Below are positions 1 to 5,858 of a stretch of 64,000 nt of DNA, piece after piece. The stretch comes from Oligoflexia bacterium (GTDB taxonomy: Bacteria; Bdellovibrionota; UBA1018). The notes under the pieces are model-generated. The model was not told where the DNA came from. It ran no database searches and was given only the letters and a program-made list of their open reading frames with translations. The stretch covers positions 1 through 64,000 of the forward strand of contig CAITVN010000207.1 in NCBI GenBank assembly GCA_903895855.1. The letters run 5' to 3'. The position numbers were made by a program, and so were the translations under genes. Within the stretch, counting starts at the first letter, position 1. The number at the start of each line of letters is the position of its first letter.

Positions 1-192
1 ACCTTATTTCGGCTCATGCGTTCTGGGGCTTCCGGGCGTCGGGTCTCGAATCGAGTCGGGTTGATTCAAGACCAAACCAAGCAAGTCTCTCGGCCGTGAG
101 TGAGTGCCCCAGGTTTACGAACAGTGGGTGCGCTAATACCCTCCACCACCTGCTGTACCCAGAGAACTACCCGAGCCTCAACGTTGTCATAC

Positions 193-318
193 TTATTGAC
201 TGAGCATTTGAACTAGAAAATCTAAAAGCTTGGCGATGACAACTAGTTGCCAGATTTTTAGCTTTAGTTTTTCTAGTTCGATCCGATGAATTAAATAACG
301 GTTGTTATTTTTTTTCAT
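193..318 (-). CDS. Putative 41-aa small protein, copy 1
   Basis: The ORF starts with ATG at 318 and ends with TAA at 195-193. It follows a near-perfect Shine-Dalgarno (AGGAGGTGAT) five bases upstream. The product has a basic, polar N-terminal half (MKKNNNRYLIHR) and a hydrophobic, leucine/valine-rich second half with one Trp. A second copy at 791-916 has the same length and an identical C-terminal 20 residues. The start is decided by the ribosome binding site, which lies in a conserved 11-bp hairpin. No family is recognised. Most base changes between the copies alter amino acids, so purifying selection is not shown. The tandem arrangement, small hydrophobic product and masked ribosome binding site resemble type I toxins, but that is inference. 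Confidence 0.5.
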   Translation of the reverse strand: MKKNNNRYLIHRIELEKLKLKIWQLVVIAKLLDFLVQMLSQ

Positions 319-325
319 GAGATCA

Positions 326-354
326 CCTCCTCTCTTTTTGACGAAGAGGGGAGG
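326..354 (-). promoter_or_regulatory. Hairpin sequestering the ribosome binding site of small ORF copy 1
   Basis: CCTCCCCTCTT and AAGAGAGGAGG (read on the minus strand; 344-354 and 326-336) form an 11-bp stem with one mismatch and a 7-nt loop. The downstream arm contains the AGGAGG of the ribosome binding site, so the folded leader would block translation. The same stem occurs in copy 2, with a loop one base shorter. Confidence 0.6.
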
Positions 355-510
355 TAGTTCCTTCTACCCTTGCTTGGTTTGGCTGCGGCAAGCTAGTGCA
401 ACCGCTGGGCCAGAAAAAATCAAAAAACTGTGAACCGTTTTTCCGCGCCTGCGCGATGCTGGCTGTCTCGCGTTGATTCGCGTAACCGTCGCATTCGAGC
501 GGCGATTTGA

Positions 511-589
511 GCAACTGTCGAATATTGAACATTGCGTGCGTGACGCGGCCAACGTTGACGGGGGTAACGTCCGCTCATGGACGTTCGTA
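511..589 (+). repeat. ~75 bp interspersed repeat, copy A
   Basis: The segment runs from GCAACTGTCGA to TGGACGTTCGT and includes GCGGCCAACGTT and GGGGTAACGTCCGC. A close copy lies at 3778-3855 in the same orientation and a more diverged one at about 1907-1980 inverted. Copies A and C flank the HEPN/MNT pair in opposite orientation, and C and B flank the RAYT gene in opposite orientation. Confidence 0.75.
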
Positions 590-790
590 GCGGTTGATGC
601 GCGTTTAACGGTTTCGCCCAGGGCTAAACCGCGGCGCAGAGTCTCGAATCGAGTCGGGTTGATTCAAGACCAAACCAAGCAAGTCTCGGCCGTGAGTGAG
701 TGCCCCAGGTTTACCAACAGTTGGCGTGTGCTAATACCCTCCACCACTTGCTGTACCCAAAGAACCACGCGAGCCTCAAGGTTGTCATAC

Positions 791-916
791 TTACTGACTG
801 AGCATTTGAACTAGAAAGTCTAAAAGCTTGGCGATGACAACTAGTTGCCAGATTTTGTGCTTTAGTTTTTCTAGTTTGATCCGATGAACTAAGTAATTGG
901 TTTTACTTTTGTTCAT
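791..916 (-). CDS. Putative 41-aa small protein, copy 2
   Basis: Paralogue of the ORF at 193-318. It begins MNKSKTNYLVHR and ends with the same LLDFLVQMLSQ tail. Start ATG at 916 sits behind the same AGGAGGTGAT ribosome binding site. A longer in-frame reading from 1033 is possible, but it would translate the leader hairpin and the repeat border and has no ribosome binding site, so the 41-aa form is preferred. Differences from copy 1 cluster in the first 20 residues, with Glu to Lys and Leu to His changes in the middle. The function is unknown. A type I toxin-like role is possible because of its size, hydrophobic C-terminal half and sequestered ribosome binding site. Confidence 0.5.
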   Translation of the reverse strand: MNKSKTNYLVHRIKLEKLKHKIWQLVVIAKLLDFLVQMLSQ

Positions 917-923
917 AAAATCA

Positions 924-951
924 CCTCCTCTCTTTTTGCGAAGAGGGGAGG
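924..951 (-). promoter_or_regulatory. Hairpin sequestering the ribosome binding site of small ORF copy 2
   Basis: Equivalent of the hairpin at 326-354: arms at 941-951 and 924-934, with the downstream arm containing AGGAGG. The stem is conserved while its loop differs by one base. Confidence 0.6.
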
Positions 952-1083
952 TAGTTCCTTCTACCCTTGCTTGGTTTGGCTGCGGCAAGCTAGTGCAACC
1001 GCTGGGCCAGAAATAACCTTTTTTTAGCGGCACCTAATTGCTCTGTTGATCTCAGCCTGTCGTCAGCTTATGGTTTGTAGATT

Positions 1084-1491
1084 ATGGCTATTTCCATCGT
1101 TGAATTAAAAAAAGCGCTAGATTCTCTCGATGAGGCGATCATTTTGGCGAGTGCCCGAGAAAAGGTCAACGAAGTCGAGTTTAAACTCTTTCGAGATGCT
1201 TGTATTCAGCGATTCGAGTTTTGCATTGAGCTGAGCTGGAAAATTTCGGCTAAACTCATGGGGTCGAGTTCGACGATTTCAAAACCGGTCATTCGCGAAA
1301 TGGCGCAGAATGGGTTAATCGATGATGTGCCAAAGTGGTTTAGCTACATTGATGCGCGAAATAAAACCTCGCACTCGTATGATGAAGACATCGCCAAGTC
1401 AGTTTATGAGTCAGCAAAATCATTCATGGTTGACGGTAAAAACCTGTTCGCCCGTTTAGCGCAGTTTCAGGGTCGCCCGGGGGGGCAGTGA
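1084..1491 (+). CDS. HEPN-domain protein (HI0074/HepT-like) of a HEPN/MNT pair
   Basis: This 135-aa, mainly helical protein matches the 'nucleotidyltransferase substrate-binding protein' (HI0074) group of HEPN proteins. The HEPN signature RX4H is present as RNKTSH (Arg92 to His97), followed by Tyr99, placed like the tyrosine that partner enzymes modify in studied HepT systems. The preceding stretch FEFCIELSWK is typical of the family helix 2. HEPN proteins of this kind are usually RNase toxins neutralised by the minimal nucleotidyltransferase encoded next door. Its stop overlaps the start of the MNT gene by 4 bp, so the two are translationally coupled. No clear ribosome binding site precedes the ATG. 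The pair sits between inverted copies of a repeat, suggesting a mobile or accessory origin. Confidence 0.85.
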   Translation: MAISIVELKKALDSLDEAIILASAREKVNEVEFKLFRDACIQRFEFCIELSWKISAKLMGSSSTISKPVIREMAQNGLIDDVPKWFSYIDARNKTSHSYDEDIAKSVYESAKSFMVDGKNLFARLAQFQGRPGGQ

Positions 1492-1865
1492 AATTGCCAA
1501 ATAAATTACCAGTAAAATTCGGACTCAGCCAGAACGATTTTCAACTCATTGAGCAATTGGCGGTTGATCCGTTAAAGAAAAACGGCGCCACCGTTTGGGT
1601 TTTCGGATCTCGAGCCCGCGGCACCCATCGACAGTTCTCAGACCTCGATCTGATGTATGAATTTCGGCTAAGTGCTGACGCTGATGCCGTCGAAGCCCAC
1701 GCCCGCGCCGACGCTTTGGACCAGGGCGCGATCAATTCCTTAGTCTCTTCAATTCGCGACGCCCTCGAAGATTCTAACGTTACGATCAAAGTTGATCTGG
1801 TTTCTAGACGCGAGGTCGCGAAATCTTACGCTTTAGGAATTGAAAAAGATAAAGTGGAATGGTGA
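1488..1865 (+). CDS. Minimal nucleotidyltransferase (MNT) antitoxin-like protein
   Basis: This 125-aa protein has the polymerase-beta-like nucleotidyltransferase signature GSRARG (Gly40 onward) followed by FSDLDL, which supplies the two metal-binding aspartates (Asp52, Asp54). A third acidic position is plausible in the KVDLV segment near the C-terminus. The GTG start overlaps the stop of the HEPN gene. In characterised HEPN/MNT modules the MNT protein transfers AMP groups to a tyrosine near the HEPN active site and so silences the toxin. That role is inferred here from the gene pair, the motif and the conserved HEPN tyrosine. Confidence 0.85.
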   Translation: MKLPNKLPVKFGLSQNDFQLIEQLAVDPLKKNGATVWVFGSRARGTHRQFSDLDLMYEFRLSADADAVEAHARADALDQGAINSLVSSIRDALEDSNVTIKVDLVSRREVAKSYALGIEKDKVEW

Positions 1866-2242
1866 GAGACTCGTTCGGTAACGGCATTTAGCGGCGGTGC
1901 TGATGAACGGCATTAGGCAGACGTTACCCCTGCGAACGTCGGCCGCGTTAAGCCACTAACGTCCAAAAATCGACGTTAGCGCAAACCCTCTCTGCACCAA
2001 TGCGAGAGACGTGACCTCAATTAGCCCTGGCCAGACTCGGCTTAGCTCGGCTCGGCCTGTCTCGGCTTGCTTCGACTTGTCTGGAGCACGTATGTCTTCT
2101 TTCAGTGAACTTCTCCGCTGCCCGACTCGGGTCTACCTCTTGCATTTACCCAAAAACTCAAAACAAAAAAACGGTTCAAGAGTGAAACGCAATTAGGTGG
2201 AAACGTAATTCGGTAAAACGTAGTTAAACGAAAGGTTCTCAA
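1866..2242. other. Intergenic stretch without a supported gene
   Basis: It contains the inverted copy of the ~75 bp repeat (about 1907-1980) and an imperfect CTCGGC-rich run at about 2035-2075 (alternating CTCGGCT and CTCGGCC). A 61-codon ORF here lacks a convincing ribosome binding site and is composed largely of the simple run. No promoter or terminator is clear. Confidence 0.5.
1907..1980 (-). repeat. ~75 bp interspersed repeat, copy C (inverted)
   Basis: Read on the minus strand this matches copies A and B through GTCGATTTTTG, ACGCGGCC, ACGTT and GGGGTAACGTC. It is the most diverged copy and lies just downstream of the MNT gene. Confidence 0.65.
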
Positions 2243-2683
2243 ATGAAAGTCTCTCAGCAAGCATCAAAGGCAGCATCAAAAAAAGTATCAAAAGAAGTAT
2301 CAAAAGAAGTATCAAAAGAAGGTGTGGTAAAGGCGTTAAAGAAAACACGCCTGGCCACTCGCATGGGCGATGAGTTAGAAAAAATCTCTTTGTCAGCCGC
2401 TCGGGTATCTGGCGCGCCATTGCCATCGAGGGCTCCAACGGTATTAGGGCCTACACTCGCTTGTTCACCTTGTCTTGAGAACAATGTAGAGTCCGACGAA
2501 ACAGCCTGTAGAGTTGGCCTTCTTCAGAAAGAACGGTGTCGGCAAGATCCTCCTTTCTTTCAGTGTTATCGACCGCAACCTTCGCCCGATTTATCAATCG
2601 ACGAACCCATCGGGCCGATTGCTTGGCTCTCAAATCAGTTCGACTTGCCTGAACTCGAGGCCGGAATATTGGAGTGTCGGTGA
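2243..2683 (+). CDS. Hypothetical protein with KVSKE repeats (doubtful)
   Basis: This 146-codon ORF has a possible ribosome binding site (GAAAGG, 7 nt before ATG). Its start is built from a 12-bp tandem unit (about 2259-2320; AAGTATCAAAAG and variants) that encodes a Lys/Val/Ser/Glu-rich, probably helical segment. After residue 30 the sequence has no recognisable domain. It overlaps the upstream reading of the RAYT gene in another frame. It could be a real lineage-specific protein, the 5' remnant of a frame-disrupted gene, or chance. Confidence 0.25.
   Translation: MKVSQQASKAASKKVSKEVSKEVSKEGVVKALKKTRLATRMGDELEKISLSAARVSGAPLPSRAPTVLGPTLACSPCLENNVESDETACRVGLLQKERCRQDPPFFQCYRPQPSPDLSIDEPIGPIAWLSNQFDLPELEAGILECR
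2259..2320 (+). repeat. 12-bp tandem repeat, about five units
   Basis: Units vary around AAGTATCAAAAG. The last three are identical, and the first two are GCATCAAAGGCA-like. The unit length is a multiple of three, so copy-number change would keep the frame of the ORF that contains it. Confidence 0.7.
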
Positions 2684-2706
2684 CTTTCACCCGAGAGAGA
2701 AGAAGG

Positions 2707-3714
2707 ATGTTTACGCAAAAAAGTCTGGTACTGGGTCGACCAGCGAGCGCACCAGGCGACCGGCGGTTCATTGCCAAGGGCGTTGAGCAGGTCGGTCGCC
2801 CGACCGATGGGCAACAGACCCTGGCCCCGAGCAACGATTCGCCAATTGCGCCCAACCAGTTTTCACATTGGATCATTCGCACGGCGCAAAATCAGTTTCC
2901 GTTCAGTGCCTATGCAGATGCCGCATTTGCGTGGCAACAGGTGCTGAATCTTTTTCCCGATGCCCTTGTAGCGGTGCTGATGCCCAATCACCTTCATCTG
3001 ATCACGCATCGACGACAAGTCGCAAAGCAACTTTCAGGTCTAATGGGAGTCATCAGTCGTCATCAAAAACAGTCTGGACTTTGGCAGCGAATTGCTGAGC
3101 CGCAGTCAATTCAAGATGGGCGTCACTTGAAAAGAACCCTTCGCTATGTCTACCTAAATCCGTGTCGCTCTGAATTGTGTGGCGACCCTTTAGAATGGCA
3201 ATGGTCGACGTATCGAAACGTAATGCGCGCAAGCGGTTCATCAACTGGTTCGTTAAGAATGTTGAAGTTAGCATTGCCTGAATTCGCGCGAAAGCCAGAG
3301 AGCGCCATCATCAGGCAGTTGCACCACTACGTTTCGAGCGACCCGAGTGTGAAGGTTACTGGCACTGAGGCTCCACGACTTCGCGAGTTTGATCGTGGCG
3401 AATTTCTGACCGTGGCCGTTGTCGAATTTTTAGCGGCGGTGATGGCCGCTACTCACGCCGACGCGAAAGCCCTTCTCGAAAAGAGCGCAACGAGGAGAGC
3501 GTTTCTTCGGTTGTGCCACTTTCACGGGCATTTCGACACGCAATTGTTGGCAAAGATTTGTGGAATTACCGATCGCTCAGTTCGCCGAGTCATGCTGATG
3601 CCTGAAGAGGCAACTCTCGGTGAAATAAAAATTTGCCTGGCCGAAAAACGTTTTCGTTCGGGTCTTGTCGAAGCCGAGGCCCTTCGATTCATTCGCTCCC
3701 GAGTGAGTGAGTGA
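2707..3714 (+). CDS. REP-associated tyrosine transposase (RAYT, TnpA_REP/Y1 family)
   Basis: The catalytic core shows the N-terminal strand HWIIRT, the HUH metal-binding motif in LMPNHLHLI, a basic helix with RHQKQSGLW, and the RYVYLNP segment near the catalytic tyrosine typical of RAYTs. The protein is longer than the usual ~150-200 aa because about 150 residues follow the core. That tail contains a DnaA/HTH-like segment (DTQLLAKICGITDRSVRR) and may bind DNA. Such enzymes are housekept single-copy transposases thought to disperse short palindromic repeats. Three copies of one repeat lie within 4 kb. The start is uncertain: ATG 2707 is taken, GTG 2674 is an alternative. The stop codon lies inside a GAGT microsatellite. 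Confidence 0.85.
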   Translation: MFTQKSLVLGRPASAPGDRRFIAKGVEQVGRPTDGQQTLAPSNDSPIAPNQFSHWIIRTAQNQFPFSAYADAAFAWQQVLNLFPDALVAVLMPNHLHLITHRRQVAKQLSGLMGVISRHQKQSGLWQRIAEPQSIQDGRHLKRTLRYVYLNPCRSELCGDPLEWQWSTYRNVMRASGSSTGSLRMLKLALPEFARKPESAIIRQLHHYVSSDPSVKVTGTEAPRLREFDRGEFLTVAVVEFLAAVMAATHADAKALLEKSATRRAFLRLCHFHGHFDTQLLAKICGITDRSVRRVMLMPEEATLGEIKICLAEKRFRSGLVEAEALRFIRSRVSE

Positions 3715-3733
3715 GTGAGTGAGTGAGTGAGTG
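3701..3733 (+). repeat. GAGT microsatellite (8 units)
   Basis: Eight perfect GAGT units followed by G, covering the last codons and stop of the RAYT gene. Shorter GTGAGTGAGTG runs lie in the two direct repeats at about 96-106 and 691-701. The unit length is not a multiple of three, so slippage would alter the RAYT C-terminus. Confidence 0.9.
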
Positions 3734-4049
3734 CGCTGCCCCCGTGGTTCAGTCGTCGTAGCGGCGCGCGTGTTTTCGCAACTGTCGATTTTTGAGCGTT
3801 TAGGGCGTGACGCGGCCAACGTTCATGGGGGTAACGTCCGCCCGTGGACGTTCGTCAAATCAACCGGCGAAATCCCCCGCCAGCGCCGGACCGCCAGCCA
3901 ACCGCTGGAGTTCGCGCGCCAACCGCGCGTCAGCCGGCGAAGATCGCCGCCGGAACCAGCTCGCCACAAACGCCCATCACCGCTGCACGCCCGCCACAGA
4001 CCCACCGCGGCCTCAGAGCCGATCGCGCCGCGCCGTCTCTGGGCGCCGC
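3734..4049. other. Intergenic, GC-rich, repeat-bearing stretch
   Basis: It contains repeat copy B (3778-3855) followed by about 190 bp of GC-rich sequence with CGCCAGC/CCGCC runs. Several overlapping frames are open here on both strands, as expected from base composition, and none has a ribosome binding site or recognisable protein. No gene is called. Confidence 0.5.
3778..3855 (+). repeat. ~75 bp interspersed repeat, copy B
   Basis: Best match to copy A, sharing GCAACTGTCGA, GCGTGACGCGGCCAACGTT and GGGGGTAACGTCCGC with differences between them. It lies 64 bp downstream of the RAYT stop. Confidence 0.75.
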
Positions 4050-5858
4050 TCACTTCGAAAAATTATACATTAATGTGGTGAAAAAATAGATCCCGTCGAC
4101 GCGAATTTCGTCAGCGAGGCTCGAGGTGGTCACTGATTGGCGTTGGTATGAGATTGAGCGTTGTTCGAAAAATCCTCCCACGCCGAGTCCCAAGTTTCTC
4201 GAGAACCAATAGTAACCTTGCAGACCTGCGCTCAGGTTGCGAAAATTCGCACTCAGCCGCGTGAGTTTACCGGCATCGGGTGCCCGCAAAATCGAGATCG
4301 GAAAAAAGTATGTGAATTTTCCGCCGAGGCTCCAGCGTTCGGTAAACTGTTTGCGCAAGTCAAGGCCGGCGCCTAATCCCCAGAATCGCACGCCGGCTGA
4401 ATCGATCGCGGTGGTTGCGGTCGGCGGAATGAGTTGTTCAAAATTGCGCAGTTCAACGCCGAACTTAGGCGCCAAGAACCAGCCGAGACGGTGGTGTGAA
4501 AGAGCTGCGCGGTATTTCATGTACAGTTCAGCACTGAGAGTCGAAAACGATTTTCGGCTGATCTTGAAAAAAGTGAGGTCAGCGGCCGGCGAAAGCGCAA
4601 AGTGAGGAGAAAACCAGTACTCAGAGGTGAGTCGACCGGTCGTATTGACTGACGACACGTTTCCGGCGGTGCCAGTCGCAGGGCTTTTTAGAAAATAAGA
4701 ATACGGAGCCATCATTCCCGAGACCGCAACATAACCCGTGCCCTCAACAAAGAGTGCATTGCGATTCAAAGTCAGATTTTCTTCGGCAACAGGCCCGCGT
4801 TCAACCGCACCATCGGCCACGGGGTCGATCGAAGCAGGTGATCTTTCGTTCGGCTTTGCGGTGATTGAACTCAAAGCGGTACTCGAGCTGGAATCAGTTA
4901 CTAATCCTTGCACGCTCCAACTGAAATCGCCTTCGCCTGCAGGAATCGTGGTGGCAAGCTGTGTCTCGTTGCCGGCAAGTACCTTTGTGAAGACCGTTTT
5001 CTTGAGCTTTCCTAAATTTTGATTAAAACTAAACAATATGTGTGTAGCGCCTTCGATGGGTTTCCAGCGAAAACTGAGGCGCGGATCAGTCGGCGGTGGC
5101 AGTAAGCCTTTCGGAGCGAGTCCAGATATTTTTTCTAGCGCCTTTTTTTCAATGGTAAATGCACTGGGGTTGCTCCACGGACTAAAATGCGATTCACCGC
5201 CGGTTTCTTGAATGAGCGCGCGTACCCGCCACTGGTATTTTCCGACGTTGAGTGGCTTGGTGATTTTTGTGTCAAAGAGTTTGTCTCGTGTTGTCGGATT
5301 AGAATGAGCCGAAGCGCCTGTGCTTGCAGCGTCGCTTGTGATTTCAACCTCATACTGTGCGCGTGATCCTGAACCTGAGTCTGATCCTGATGCCGGGCCT
5401 GGGCCTGTGTCTGAGCCGAGAGCCCCTTCAGTGCTCAGGCCCAGTGCATTCCAACTCAACTGCGATTTCATCGGAAACGTATACGATTTCAATTCAGCCG
5501 AAGATTCGGGTGCGACAAGCGTCGGCGCCTCAGGCACGACAACGAGCTTCTCGCTGGGCGACCATTCGCCCGCCCGTGAAATTTTGTCGAAGGCGCGAAC
5601 TTGGTAACGATAAATGCCTGGCGATAAGTTGCCTTTCCAGGTTGGCCGATTGATCGAGAGCGTTCGAGGCTTTTGCAGCGAGGCGCCACCCGAGTCTTGC
5701 GTGATTTGCAGTTCGTACTTTGTGGCAAACGTAACGGCGTCCCAGTCGAGGGTGACCGGCTTCGCGGTAGCAGTGTTTGAAATCAAGAACGAACCCAGCA
5801 TAGCCAGTATAATGAGGCCAGAACTCCATGCTGCAGTTGGTGCCTTCATCGCGGTCAT
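4050..5858 (-). CDS. Secreted Fn3-like repeat protein with a C-terminal beta-barrel-like region
   Basis: This 602-aa protein has a signal peptide (hydrophobic stretch ending near ATAKP, residue 33). The first part has two or three Fn3-like repeats with the pattern 'LDWDAV..A..YELQI' and 'YRYQVRAFD', matching the repeats of the upstream neighbour. From about residue 370 it becomes a series of alternating amphipathic strands rich in aromatic residues, ending in YNFSK. This looks like an 8-12 strand outer-membrane barrel. The start ATG overlaps the stop of the FecR gene (ATGA), so the two are co-translated. A role in cell-envelope binding or sensing is inferred; the substrate is unknown. Confidence 0.6.
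   Translation of the reverse strand: MTAMKAPTAAWSSGLIILAMLGSFLISNTATAKPVTLDWDAVTFATKYELQITQDSGGASLQKPRTLSINRPTWKGNLSPGIYRYQVRAFDKISRAGEWSPSEKLVVVPEAPTLVAPESSAELKSYTFPMKSQLSWNALGLSTEGALGSDTGPGPASGSDSGSGSRAQYEVEITSDAASTGASAHSNPTTRDKLFDTKITKPLNVGKYQWRVRALIQETGGESHFSPWSNPSAFTIEKKALEKISGLAPKGLLPPPTDPRLSFRWKPIEGATHILFSFNQNLGKLKKTVFTKVLAGNETQLATTIPAGEGDFSWSVQGLVTDSSSSTALSSITAKPNERSPASIDPVADGAVERGPVAEENLTLNRNALFVEGTGYVAVSGMMAPYSYFLKSPATGTAGNVSSVNTTGRLTSEYWFSPHFALSPAADLTFFKISRKSFSTLSAELYMKYRAALSHHRLGWFLAPKFGVELRNFEQLIPPTATTAIDSAGVRFWGLGAGLDLRKQFTERWSLGGKFTYFFPISILRAPDAGKLTRLSANFRNLSAGLQGYYWFSRNLGLGVGGFFEQRSISYQRQSVTTSSLADEIRVDGIYFFTTLMYNFSK

Larger units (their letters stand above)
41..415. repeat. 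Direct repeat copy 1 (~375 bp) carrying a 41-codon ORF
   Basis: This block recurs at about 641-1014 with only scattered substitutions and small indels. Inside it, 14-bp inverted repeats (CCAAACCAAGCAAG at 72-85 and its complement at 369-382) bound a 311 bp core that holds a minus-strand small ORF, its leader hairpin and a ~110 nt 3' untranslated stretch. Homology continues about 30 bp beyond the inverted repeats on each side, so they are not clean element ends. They may instead pair the 5' and 3' ends of a minus-strand transcript. Confidence 0.85.
641..1014. repeat. Direct repeat copy 2 (~370 bp)
   Basis: Second copy of the block at 41-415. Its 14-bp inverted repeats are at 670-683 and 966-979 and bound a 310 bp core. 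The downstream end (GCGGCAAGCTAGTGCAACCG) is identical in both copies. It carries the second 41-codon ORF and ends about 70 bp before the HEPN gene. Confidence 0.85.

Noticed and set aside
364..552. Minus-strand ORFs across the 5' repeat borders
   Set aside because: They translate the repeat flank and leader hairpin of the small ORF and have no ribosome binding site of their own.
1..1080. CRISPR array in the repeat-rich left end
   Set aside because: There are only two long repeat copies about 600 bp apart, no short regularly spaced repeats and no cas genes.
3731..4089. Several overlapping open frames on both strands
   Set aside because: The stretch is GC-rich and stop-poor, the frames lack ribosome binding sites and signatures, and part of it is repeat copy B.
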